DNA of 64,000 bases from Tateyamaria omphalii (GTDB taxonomy: Bacteria > Pseudomonadota > Alphaproteobacteria > Rhodobacterales > Rhodobacteraceae). Below, piece by piece: positions 1 through 7,696 of this stretch. Both the position numbers and the translations under genes were made by a program. Under the pieces are notes generated by a model. That model ran no database searches. It saw nothing but the letters and a program-made list of their open reading frames with translations, and was not told the origin of the DNA. The DNA lies in contig NZ_JAHVHT010000004.1 in the NCBI RefSeq assembly GCF_019802125.1, forward strand, positions 310,001 to 374,000, given 5' to 3'. Position 1 is the stretch's first letter. The number at the start of each line of letters is the position of its first letter.

Positions 1-490
1 TGCTGACATCGCCGATGATCCCGTCGGCCCATTCGATGCGTTCGTGGTCCAGCTTGAAGCGCCACACGCCCTGCCCGCGCTCAGCGCGCAGCGCAGCCTT
101 CTCATCATCGCTCAAATTCAACGCCGCACGGTCATAAACCGGCGGCTTGCCCATGTTCAGCTGCTTCTTGCGCTTCAGATCCAGCTCGGTCGGCGTCTCG
201 AACGCCTCGTAGAACCGGCCAATCTCGCGCAGCTTGTCCGCGGCCGCAGCATAGCGATCCAGCCGCTCCGACTGCCGCTCCACCCGGTCCCAGTGCAGGC
301 CCAGCCACTCCATGTCCTGCTTGATGGCGTCAACGTATTCTTCCTTCGACCGCTCGGGGTCGGTATCGTCGATGCGCAGGATGAAAGTGCCGCCCGCCTT
401 GCGCGCGATCAGGTAGTTCATAAGCGCCGTGCGCAGGTTGCCGATGTGCAGGTAACCGGTGGGCGACGGGGCGAAACGGGTGGTGGTCAT
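1..490 (-). CDS. gltX: Glutamate--tRNA ligase, 3' end outside window
   Basis: Charges tRNA-Glu in the cytoplasm (class I aminoacyl-tRNA synthetase). Reading from the ATG at 490, the protein begins [18 protein letters not shown]; the [11 protein letters not shown] segment is the class I HIGH-type ATP-binding signature, followed by the conserved [13 protein letters not shown] and [10 protein letters not shown] stretches. About 163 of the usual 440-470 residues are present; the catalytic KMSKS part lies beyond base 1. It is the second gene after a DUF1801 gene on the same strand, 29 bases apart. Many alphaproteobacteria carry two gltX paralogues, and this fragment alone cannot tell which one it is. 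Confidence 0.93.
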   Translation of the reverse strand, partial: MTTTRFAPSPTGYLHIGNLRTALMNYLIARKAGGTFILRIDDTDPERSKEEYVDAIKQDMEWLGLHWDRVERQSERLDRYAAAADKLREIGRFYEAFETPTELDLKRKKQLNMGKPPVYDRAALNLSDDEKAALRAERGQGVWRFKLDHERIEWADGIIGDVS

Positions 491-519
491 GGGCGTCTCC
501 AAAACTTCCGCCTGCCTTG

Positions 520-975
520 TCACAGGGGCTGCCCCTTGTCCAGCGAGGCACGCGCGCGCACGGGCCACCGGGAGGCCAAATCCTGCACACCCGCAGCAAT
601 CAATTCGCCCAGAACATCCAGGTCCACCCGTTGCAACCTCGTGATGTACAGACACGACTTGCCCCGCGAATGCGGCCCCAGGCGGTCAAGGATCGGTCCA
701 AAATCCGTGTAGCCCGGCATGATGTAAATGCTCAACTTGGCCTTGCGCGGGGCAAACCCCGTCGCCATCCACGTCCCGGACCGACCCGATGCGTAGGTGT
801 AGTCGTAAGCCCCGTAACCCACGATTCCACCGGTCCAGACCTGCGCCTCAAAACCCGTCACCCGTCGGAACAGTTCATCCAGAACACGTGCCTCCTCGCG
901 CCTTTGCTGCGGTTCCACGTCCTCGACCCAGACGGAAAACGGCGTGTCAGACGTTTGTGTTTTGAGGTCGGCCAT
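520..975 (-). CDS. DUF1801 (YdhG/YjbR-like) domain protein
   Basis: A 151-residue protein beginning [19 protein letters not shown]. The order of segments (helical N-terminus, then [16 protein letters not shown], then the [15 protein letters not shown] strand and the GKSCLYI strand) matches the DUF1801 family, whose biochemical role is not established. I chose the ATG at 975 because the reading frame upstream of it looks non-coding and the family normally starts here. It lies 29 bases upstream of gltX and may be transcribed with it. No signal peptide or membrane segment is visible, so it is probably cytoplasmic. Confidence 0.8.
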   Translation of the reverse strand: MADLKTQTSDTPFSVWVEDVEPQQRREEARVLDELFRRVTGFEAQVWTGGIVGYGAYDYTYASGRSGTWMATGFAPRKAKLSIYIMPGYTDFGPILDRLGPHSRGKSCLYITRLQRVDLDVLGELIAAGVQDLASRWPVRARASLDKGQPL

Positions 976-1076
976 CGGCACCTCTCGCAAAAATGAACAG
1001 CCGTGTTTGCATATGACCACGTGACTGTGTCGCCATAGCGCTATGTATGATGTGTCTGACAGGAAGGATAACACCC

Positions 1077-2009
1077 ATGTCCACACCCCCCAAATTCAAT
1101 CGTCGCACGGCCCTGATGGGTGCCGCCGCACTTCCACTGGCCGCCGCCACAGCCACCCAGACGCGGGCCGCAGCGCCCATGCTCGGGGTTGCCCAGGCCC
1201 CGTATCGTCGGGTCAAGGTCGGCAGTTTCGAGGTCACGACCCTGCTGGCTGGCACACGCGCGGTCGAAGGGCCACACAACATCTTCGGCCTGAACGTGGA
1301 TGCCGATACGTTTAACAGCGTCTCGGCCGAGGCCGGGCTTTCGACGCACGCAGCCCAATTCTTCTTCACGCCCACGCTTGTGAACAACGGCTCCGAACTG
1401 GTCCTGTTCGACACCGGGCTGTCCGGCGCCGGCACCGTCGCCGCGATCGAAGCGGCAGGCTACACCGCCGACCAGGTGGACAAGGTGGTGATCACCCACA
1501 TGCACGGCGACCACATCGGCGGCCTGTCGGGCGATGACGGCACGCCCACATTCTCCAACGCCGCCTACGTCACCGGCTCAGCCGAATTCGGCGCGTGGTC
1601 GGGCACCGACAACGAAAACTTCGACGCCAAGGTCGCCCCGCTGAGCGAACAGTTCACGATGCTCGACGACGGCGGCTCACCCGCCTCCGGCATCACGGCC
1701 ATGGCTGCCTTCGGACACACGCCCGGCCACATGGTCTACATGGTCGAAGATGGCGGCACGCAACTCGTGATCGGCGCGGATTTCGCCAATCACTACGTCT
1801 GGTCACTGGCCCACCCCGACTGGGAGGTCCGCTTCGACATGGACAAGGAAGCCGCCGCCGTAACGCGCAAGCGCCTGCTCGACATGATGGCCACGGACCG
1901 GATCGCCTTTATCGGCTACCACATGCCCTGGCCCGGCATCGGCTACGTCGTCGGCAATGGCGAAGGCGGCTACCGCTACGAAGCACACAGCTACCAGCTC
2001 ATGCTCTAA
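1077..2009 (+). CDS. Tat-exported MBL-fold metallohydrolase
   Basis: A 310-residue metallo-beta-lactamase-fold hydrolase. The N-terminus carries a twin-arginine export signal (NRRTALMGAAALPLAAA), so it should be folded and metallated before export to the periplasm. The zinc ligands are clear: THMHGDHIGG (HxHxDH), then GHTPGHM, then the acidic residue in VIGADFANH, and a late GYHMPW histidine. The length fits quorum-quenching-lactonase-like or general MBL hydrolases; the substrate cannot be told. The ATG at 1077 has a good AGGAAGGA site eight bases upstream, better than an in-frame ATG 30 bases earlier. It stands alone, convergent with the next gene across a hairpin. Confidence 0.88.
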   Translation: MSTPPKFNRRTALMGAAALPLAAATATQTRAAAPMLGVAQAPYRRVKVGSFEVTTLLAGTRAVEGPHNIFGLNVDADTFNSVSAEAGLSTHAAQFFFTPTLVNNGSELVLFDTGLSGAGTVAAIEAAGYTADQVDKVVITHMHGDHIGGLSGDDGTPTFSNAAYVTGSAEFGAWSGTDNENFDAKVAPLSEQFTMLDDGGSPASGITAMAAFGHTPGHMVYMVEDGGTQLVIGADFANHYVWSLAHPDWEVRFDMDKEAAAVTRKRLLDMMATDRIAFIGYHMPWPGIGYVVGNGEGGYRYEAHSYQLML

Positions 2010-2015
2010 GCAAGA

Positions 2016-2038
2016 AAGGCGGAGGACAGCTCCGCCTT
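2016..2038. terminator. Bidirectional hairpin terminator
   Basis: AAGGCGGAG (2016-2024) and CTCCGCCTT (2030-2038) form a perfect 9-bp stem with a 5-base loop between two convergent genes. It runs into the stop codon of the minus-strand gene. There is no long T-run, as is common for hairpins in this lineage. Confidence 0.75.
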
Positions 2039-2849
2039 ACACCTTCCCTGCGGCACTCAGGCGATCCCAGGCATAGCCAAGGAAACCTCGCCGAAAGCTA
2101 TGGCCGCCGGGGAAGGTGCAGAACTCCAGCACATCACCCGCCGCGTTGTCCTGCCGCTGGCACGCCAGATCGTCCATGACGTCCGCGTGCTGCACAGGAC
2201 CAAAGCCACCCTGATCGCGATACATGGCAAGAACCTCGGCCATGTCGCCCTGCTTGGTGTCGCGGATCGGGCGCCCGGCCAAGGGCACGGTGCGGTCCTC
2301 GGTGCCGTGAATGTGGATCACACTCGCAGGCGCCGCACAGCTTTCAGGCGGACCCTGCCAGAAGGTCCCTGCCACCGGCGCGAAGCCTGCAAACAGATGC
2401 GGCCGGGTGCAGGCCAATTCCCACGTCACCATCCCCCCGGCCGAGAAGCCCGACATCATGATGCGGTCGGGATCGACACCAAAACGCGCGGTGATGTCGG
2501 CCACAACGTCATCGAAATACGCCATCTCGGCGGCACCCGTGCTGTCCATATTGCTGGGCGTGCCGGGAATGTCCCAATCATCGCCCGCCGATTTCACGGC
2601 AACCAGCGCAAGGCCCATATCCGACACCATGCGGCGCATGTTCATGTTGCGCATCGTGCCACGCGCCGAACCGCGATAGCCGTGGGCAAAGACAATGGCG
2701 CCCACGGGCGTCGCACCGTCATGGCCCTCCGGCATCGCGATCAGGTAGTGACGGTCGCCCAGCACACATTCCGTATCCGGCCCACAGGCATCGGCCGCAC
2801 CGCCAAACACAAGGGCAAAGACCCCGGCCAACATCCATCGCGACAGCAT
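2037..2849 (-). CDS. Secreted PHB-depolymerase-like esterase (LpqC family)
   Basis: A 270-residue alpha/beta hydrolase with an N-terminal signal peptide (MLSRWMLAGVFALVFGGAADA). The nucleophile elbow is SGFSAGGMVTW (GxSxG), an oxyanion-side motif is FAHGYRGSA, and later HIHGTEDRTVP and GGHSF supply the likely acid and histidine of the triad. The family includes extracellular poly(3-hydroxybutyrate) depolymerases and feruloyl-esterase-like enzymes (LpqC); which ester it cuts is not visible. I preferred the ATG at 2849 because GGAGGG precedes it and the signal peptide then starts properly; an upstream ATG at 2900 would add a charged, non-signal extension. Confidence 0.83.
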   Translation of the reverse strand: MLSRWMLAGVFALVFGGAADACGPDTECVLGDRHYLIAMPEGHDGATPVGAIVFAHGYRGSARGTMRNMNMRRMVSDMGLALVAVKSAGDDWDIPGTPSNMDSTGAAEMAYFDDVVADITARFGVDPDRIMMSGFSAGGMVTWELACTRPHLFAGFAPVAGTFWQGPPESCAAPASVIHIHGTEDRTVPLAGRPIRDTKQGDMAEVLAMYRDQGGFGPVQHADVMDDLACQRQDNAAGDVLEFCTFPGGHSFRRGFLGYAWDRLSAAGKV

Positions 2850-2939
2850 CCGCACCCTCCGCAGTTCATCCTGCCGGAGCAGCATGACAAAGGCACGCAC
2901 AGGCTCAAGTCACATGCGCGTGTAAAGGATGTGACCCAA

Positions 2940-4598
2940 TCAGCTCGGATCGCGCCACCGGTTCACGATGGGATAGCGCCGATCCAGCCAGAAGGCCCGC
3001 GTGGTCAGGCGTGCGCCGGGTGCGGACTGGAACCGCTTGTATTCGCTGAGGTAGATCAACCGCTCCACCTTGCGCGCCACATCCGTCTCGAACCCGGCAG
3101 CCACGCAATCGGCAATCGACCCGTCCTGATCCACCAGAATATCCAGCAACACATCCAGCTCGGGATAATCCGGCAGGCTGTCGCTGTCCTTCTGATCTTC
3201 GCGCAGCTCGGCACTTGGCGGTTTCGTGATGATCCGGTCCGGGATCACCTCACCGGTATTGCCCATCATCCAGTCGCGATGGTTGGCATTGCGCCAGCGG
3301 CAGGTCTCGAACACGCGGGTCTTGTAAAGATCCTTGATCGGATTGTAGCCGCCCGCCATGTCGCCATAGATCGTGGCATAGCCAACGGAGACCTCGGACT
3401 TGTTGCCGGTGGTCAGCAGCATCTCACCAAACTTGTTGGACAAGGCCATCAGCAACAGCCCCCGAATGCGGCTCTGGATGTTCTCCTCGGTCAGACCCTC
3501 GTCCATCCCCTCGAACAAGGGCGCAAGGGTCGAGGTCACAGCGGCCCGGGTCTCGGCAATCGGCACGTAATCATAATGGCACCCGAGTGCGGTCGCACAG
3601 GCTTCGGCATCCTCCAGCGAATGCGGGGATGTGTATTCCGACGGCAGCATGACGCAGCGCACATTTTCCGGGCCCAGCGCATCGGCGGCAATGGTGGCGA
3701 CCAGCGCGGAATCCACACCGCCGGACATGCCAAGCAGCACCTTCTTGAACCCGGTCTTGCCGCAATAGTCGCGCACGGACGTGACCATGACGCGGTAGTC
3801 CTGCTCCCACTCGTCAGGATGATGTGCTTTTTCGCCATCAACCACACGCCAGCCGTCGGAGCCACGCTCCAGATCGACATGGGCCACGATCTCGTCAAAA
3901 ACGGGTAGTTGCACGGCCAGCGCGCCACCGGGGTTCAACGCAAAGCTGCCACCGTCAAAAACCTGATCGTCTTGTCCACCCACCATGTTCAGATAGATCA
4001 GCGGCAGCCCAGTCTCGACGACACGGGCAACCATATGGTTCAGGCGGGTTTCGAATTTACCCCGGTAATAGGGCGAGCCATTGGGCACCAGCAGGAACTC
4101 GGCGCCGGTTTCCTGAAGGGTTTCGGACACCTCCGGGTGCCAAGCATCCTCACAGATCGGGCTGCCGACGCGCGTGTTGCCCACGGAATATGGCCCACCC
4201 AAAGGCCCCGCATCAAAAATGCGCACTTCGTCGAACACCGTTTCATTGGGCAGGTTGTGCTTCAGCAACCGGCTCACGATCTTGCCACCGCGACAGATCA
4301 GATAGGCGTTGAAAAGCTCCGCCCCTTCGGTCCACGGACAGCCAATGGCAAGCGTCGGCCCCTCGGCGCACTCTTCCGCCAGCGCCTCCACCGCCTTCAT
4401 GGCCGCGGTGTGAAAGGCAGGCTTCATCACCAGATCCTGCGCGTTGTACCCGGTGATGAACATCTCCGGCAGCGCCACCAGATCGGCGCCTGCGTCGCGC
4501 CCCGCCTCCCAGGCGGCCTTGGCCTTGGCGGCATTGCCCGGGATGTCGCCCACAATCGGGTTCAACTGGCCCAAGGTGATGCGAAATGTGTCGGCCAT
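2940..4598 (-). CDS. nadE: Glutamine-dependent NAD+ synthetase
   Basis: Last step of NAD biosynthesis: converts nicotinate adenine dinucleotide to NAD+ using ATP and ammonia released from glutamine. The 552-residue protein has an N-terminal nitrilase-type amidase domain (residues about 5-260) with the catalytic triad placed in ALPEMFITGY (Glu), LKHNLPN (Lys) and SPICEDAW (Cys). The C-terminal synthetase domain has the PP-loop GMSGGVDSALVA near residue 290 and the conserved KPPSAELR segment. The ATG at 4598 follows GGAGGGCC. A longer reading to 4742 would add non-coding repeat sequence. It appears monocistronic. Confidence 0.96.
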   Translation of the reverse strand: MADTFRITLGQLNPIVGDIPGNAAKAKAAWEAGRDAGADLVALPEMFITGYNAQDLVMKPAFHTAAMKAVEALAEECAEGPTLAIGCPWTEGAELFNAYLICRGGKIVSRLLKHNLPNETVFDEVRIFDAGPLGGPYSVGNTRVGSPICEDAWHPEVSETLQETGAEFLLVPNGSPYYRGKFETRLNHMVARVVETGLPLIYLNMVGGQDDQVFDGGSFALNPGGALAVQLPVFDEIVAHVDLERGSDGWRVVDGEKAHHPDEWEQDYRVMVTSVRDYCGKTGFKKVLLGMSGGVDSALVATIAADALGPENVRCVMLPSEYTSPHSLEDAEACATALGCHYDYVPIAETRAAVTSTLAPLFEGMDEGLTEENIQSRIRGLLLMALSNKFGEMLLTTGNKSEVSVGYATIYGDMAGGYNPIKDLYKTRVFETCRWRNANHRDWMMGNTGEVIPDRIITKPPSAELREDQKDSDSLPDYPELDVLLDILVDQDGSIADCVAAGFETDVARKVERLIYLSEYKRFQSAPGARLTTRAFWLDRRYPIVNRWRDPS

Positions 4599-4689
4599 GA
4601 CAGGCCCTCCTTCAACGTCCCGCGTGATGTAGCAGAAAGCGGGACGGAGGAAACCCACCCGCGACAACGCGACGAAATACACCTTCTTC

Positions 4690-4740
4690 TGACTGAAAAT
4701 ACCACGGGGGAGCCCGGCACGGGCGGGGGCAGAGCCCCCC
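4690..4740. repeat. Dispersed G+C-rich element, copy 1
   Basis: The 270-base gap before the MORN gene holds an A/T patch (GACTGAAAATACC) followed by GGGGGAGCCCGG and nested short stems, including GGGGGC(4725-4730)/GCCCCC(4734-4739). Degenerate relatives lie at 9912-9960 and 26177-26232. Elements of this look are frequent after genes in Roseobacter-clade genomes (recollection, not searched). Confidence 0.5.
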
Positions 4741-4868
4741 AAACAATGTCGTCGCGCAGCGGCCTTTGGATCACGTCCCGCTGAACCCCATTGCCCCCTG
4801 CCGCCCCCTGCCTTACCCTTTCCGCGCCTGCCCCACGGGGCAAGCCAACGAATCTTGAGAGGTGAGCC

Positions 4869-6257
4869 ATGTCCGTCCGCGGTCTGATCTTCTGTCTATG
4901 CCTGTTGCCCGGCGCTGCACTTGCGCAATCTGGCGCCGTGCTGACCAAGCAATACGATGATGGCGGCGTCTACGAGGGGACCTTCCGCGGTGGCCTCCAG
5001 CACGGGCAGGGCACCTACCGGCTGCCCAATGGTTACGAATATTCCGGCGAATGGGTCGATGGCGAGATCAAGGGCGAAGGCACGGCGCGCTTCCCCAACG
5101 GCTCGATCTACGAAGGCACGTTCTCCAAGGGCAAACCCGAAGGCTTCGGCAAGATCACTTTCGCCGATGGCGGCACCTATGAGGGCGAGTGGCAATCCGG
5201 CGCCATCATGGGCGAGGGCGTCGCACTCTACGCCAACGGGGTGCGCTACGAGGGCCAGTTCCGCAACGCCAAACACCACGGCAAGGGGACCATGCAGTCG
5301 CCGGGCGGCTACGAATACCGCGGCGACTGGATCGACGGCATCAAACAGGGCATGGGCGTGATCACCTACCCAGATGGCTCCGTCTATGACGGTCAGATCG
5401 ACGCCGGCAAACGCCAGGGCGAGGGGACGCTGACCACGCCCGACGGGCTGGTCTACGTGGGCCTGTGGACCGGCGGCCAGATCGACGGTAAGGGCACGCT
5501 GACCCAACCCAATGGCGACGTCTACGAAGGCGACCTCGTCTCCGGCAAACGCGAGGGCCAGGGGCGCGTCACCTACGCCAATGGGGACGTGTACGAAGGG
5601 CAATTCACCGATGACCGCCGCCACGGCCAGGGCACCTTCATCGGCAATGACGGCTATCGCTATATCGGCCAATGGGCCGAGGGCCAGATCGAGGGCACAG
5701 GCCGCGTCACCTACCCCGATGGCTCCGTCTACGAGGGGGAATTCGTCGACGACCTGCCGCAAGGCACCGGCAAGATCACCTATCCCGACGGCGCAGTCTA
5801 CGAAGGCGCGTGGATCGCCGGCGTGATCGAGGGCGAGGGCAAGATCACCTACCCCAACGGCATCACGTATGAGGGCAGCTTCAAGAACGCCCGCAACCAC
5901 GGCACCGGCGTGATGACATATGCCGACGGCTACCGCTACGAAGGGGCCTGGGTCGACGGCAAGCGCCAGGGCCAGGGCGTGGCCACCTACCCCGACGGCA
6001 CGGTCTATACCGGCCAGTTCCAGGACGGCCAGCGCCACGGCACAGGCAAGATCGTCATGGCCTCGGGCTTCACCTATGAAGGCGAATGGCAAAACGGCGA
6101 AATCAACGGCCAGGGCATCGCCACCTACGCCAGCGGCGACGTGTACGAAGGGATGTTCCAGGACGGCAAGCGCCAGGGCACCGGCACCATGCGCTACGCC
6201 ACGGGCGAAGAAGCCACCGGCGAATGGAAAAGCGGGACCCTGAATGAAGACAGCTAG
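4869..6257 (+). CDS. Secreted MORN-repeat protein (19 repeats)
   Basis: A 462-residue protein with a signal peptide (MSVRGLIFCLCLLPGAALAQ) followed by an almost uninterrupted array of about 19 MORN repeats with a strict 23-residue period, from about residue 33 to 455. Each unit follows YEGxWxxGxxxGxGxxxxxxG. MORN arrays form elongated beta-hairpin ribbons that bind lipids or partner proteins; in bacteria the secreted forms have no agreed function. No catalytic domain is attached. The ATG has a clear GAGAGGTGAG site. The next gene starts inside its 3' end, so the two are probably translationally coupled and act together in the periplasm or at the surface. Confidence 0.9.
   Translation: MSVRGLIFCLCLLPGAALAQSGAVLTKQYDDGGVYEGTFRGGLQHGQGTYRLPNGYEYSGEWVDGEIKGEGTARFPNGSIYEGTFSKGKPEGFGKITFADGGTYEGEWQSGAIMGEGVALYANGVRYEGQFRNAKHHGKGTMQSPGGYEYRGDWIDGIKQGMGVITYPDGSVYDGQIDAGKRQGEGTLTTPDGLVYVGLWTGGQIDGKGTLTQPNGDVYEGDLVSGKREGQGRVTYANGDVYEGQFTDDRRHGQGTFIGNDGYRYIGQWAEGQIEGTGRVTYPDGSVYEGEFVDDLPQGTGKITYPDGAVYEGAWIAGVIEGEGKITYPNGITYEGSFKNARNHGTGVMTYADGYRYEGAWVDGKRQGQGVATYPDGTVYTGQFQDGQRHGTGKIVMASGFTYEGEWQNGEINGQGIATYASGDVYEGMFQDGKRQGTGTMRYATGEEATGEWKSGTLNEDS
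4965..6237 (+). repeat. 69-bp coding tandem repeat (MORN units)
   Basis: The MORN array is visible in the DNA as a diverged 69-base tandem repeat (18 full units plus a partial one), for example TACGAAGGC/TACGAGGGC recurring every 69 bases. Units differ enough that no recent expansion is obvious. Confidence 0.85.
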
Positions 6258-6945
6258 GGCTGTCGCGGCAGCGCTCTGCCTCCTCGGCAGCGCAGCGCAC
6301 GCCGAATGGCGCACGATCGACGGCTTTTCCGACCCGTTCAACGGCTTCGACACCCGCGCCGCGGTCACCGAAGCCGCCGATGGCACCATTCTGCACCTCT
6401 ACCGAAACCCGGTCGGCCGGGTCTATGCGCTCTTCACACTGCCAGAAACCGGACCCGACTTCGCCGCAGAAGGGCCCGTCGCGACACTCACACCCCAGGG
6501 CTTCGATCCCAAATCCATCGAAGCCCGCTCTGAAGCGGGCCGGGTGGTGGAATATGCAGCGACCCAAGGGCGCACCCTGCGCGACAGGCTCTGGCACGGC
6601 GAAGGGACGGCCCCCGCCTTCGGCACCCTGCACGACCTGATCGAAGCGCCGGAAATCGCGGCAACCTTCACCCTGTCCGATGGTTCCACCCACAGCACAA
6701 CATGGTCGATGGCGGGCGCGGGCACCCCCATCGCCCACGCGCTCGGCATCACCATCGAAGGGGCGGCCGCAGGCCAGGAATGGGAAGACGCCGCCGCCCA
6801 GGCGCTGCTCGCGGCGATGACCACCTGCCAGTTCCCCAAACTCGATGTCACCTGCGTGCAAAAGGTCACCGCCTGCTCGGACAAGATCAGCACCGACCGC
6901 GACATTGACGGCTTTGACGCCTGCGTCGCCGAAGGCACAGACTGA
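6244..6945 (+). CDS. Unknown secreted protein coupled to MORN gene
   Basis: A 233-residue protein that I do not recognise. It begins with a signal peptide (MKTARAVAAALCLLGSAAHA). The rest is mixed alpha/beta with no metal-binding or catalytic motif that I can name. Three cysteines sit in its last 40 residues (TTCQFPKLDVTCVQ and KVTACSDK), plus one near the end (FDACVAE), suggesting disulfides in the periplasm. Its ATG overlaps the last 14 bases of the MORN gene, so co-translation is likely. It is the best candidate partner of the MORN protein. The adjacent methyltransferase follows only 13 bases later. Confidence 0.75.
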   Translation: MKTARAVAAALCLLGSAAHAEWRTIDGFSDPFNGFDTRAAVTEAADGTILHLYRNPVGRVYALFTLPETGPDFAAEGPVATLTPQGFDPKSIEARSEAGRVVEYAATQGRTLRDRLWHGEGTAPAFGTLHDLIEAPEIAATFTLSDGSTHSTTWSMAGAGTPIAHALGITIEGAAAGQEWEDAAAQALLAAMTTCQFPKLDVTCVQKVTACSDKISTDRDIDGFDACVAEGTD

Positions 6946-6958
6946 AGGGACAGCTCCC

Positions 6959-7693
6959 ATGACGGACAAGGACGGCGCCTTCGACACACATGTCGCCAGC
7001 ACCTACGATGAACGGCACGGCGCGACCTCACCAGACACGCTGAACAGCACCATCGACACACTGGCCGCCCTTGCCGATGGCGGCGCAATCCTCGAATTCG
7101 CAATCGGCACCGGCCGCATCGCCCTGCCCCTGGCAGCGCGCAATATCCCGGTCTCCGGGATCGAACTGTCGGCAGCCATGGTCGACCAGATGCGCGCCAA
7201 ACCCGGCGGCGCGGACATCCCCGTGGTCATCGGCGACATGACGCGCGCCAAGGTCCCCGGGCCCTTTGCTCTCGTGGCACTGGTCTTCAACACCATCGAC
7301 AATCTAACAACACAGGACGCGCAGGTGGCCTGTTTTGAAAACGCTGCCGCCCACCTGCAACCCGGCGGGCGCTTCGTGGTCGAAACCCTGATCCCACCGC
7401 TACAAGACCTGCCGTTCGGCGAATGCAAACGCGCCTTTGCCGCCGATGACGATCATTTCGGAACAGATGTGTTCGACGTCGCGCAGCAGACATACAGCTC
7501 GCGCCACGTCTGGATGACAGATAAAGGCACCGACACGCTGACGGTCCAGTTCCGCTATGCGTGGCCCGCCGAAATGGACCTGATGGCACGGATTGCCGGG
7601 CTCACGCTCGAACATCGGTGGTCCGACTGGTCCAGATCACCCTTCACCCGAACCAGCCGCAGCCACATTTCCGTCTGGCAGAAACCGGCATAG
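6959..7693 (+). CDS. Class I SAM-dependent methyltransferase
   Basis: A 244-residue protein with the SAM-binding motif I ILEFAIGTGRIALPLA at about residues 43-58, then the acidic ribose-binding position in VSGIELSAAMVDQM and motif IV-like ALVALVFNTIDNL. This is the Methyltransf_25 type fold. The substrate cannot be told from the sequence. The ATG at 6959 follows GAAGGGACAG and sits 13 bases after the unknown secreted protein gene, so it may belong to the same transcript as the MORN gene, although a cytoplasmic enzyme would be an odd partner. It converges on the photolyase gene with a 3-base gap. Confidence 0.85.
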   Translation: MTDKDGAFDTHVASTYDERHGATSPDTLNSTIDTLAALADGGAILEFAIGTGRIALPLAARNIPVSGIELSAAMVDQMRAKPGGADIPVVIGDMTRAKVPGPFALVALVFNTIDNLTTQDAQVACFENAAAHLQPGGRFVVETLIPPLQDLPFGECKRAFAADDDHFGTDVFDVAQQTYSSRHVWMTDKGTDTLTVQFRYAWPAEMDLMARIAGLTLEHRWSDWSRSPFTRTSRSHISVWQKPA

Positions 7694-7696
7694 AGC

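Noticed and set aside
2100-3908. 602-codon plus-strand frame opposite nadE and the esterase gene
   Set aside because: It crosses two well-supported genes antisense, and its product is rich in His, Arg and Gln with no domain; an effect of high G+C codon use.
4965-6237. CRISPR-like regular repeats
   Set aside because: The 69-base period is coding and in frame (MORN units), with no constant repeat and variable spacer pattern.
4896-6389. 497-codon frame antisense to the MORN gene
   Set aside because: The repetitive product simply mirrors the 69-base MORN units; the forward gene has signal peptide and motifs.
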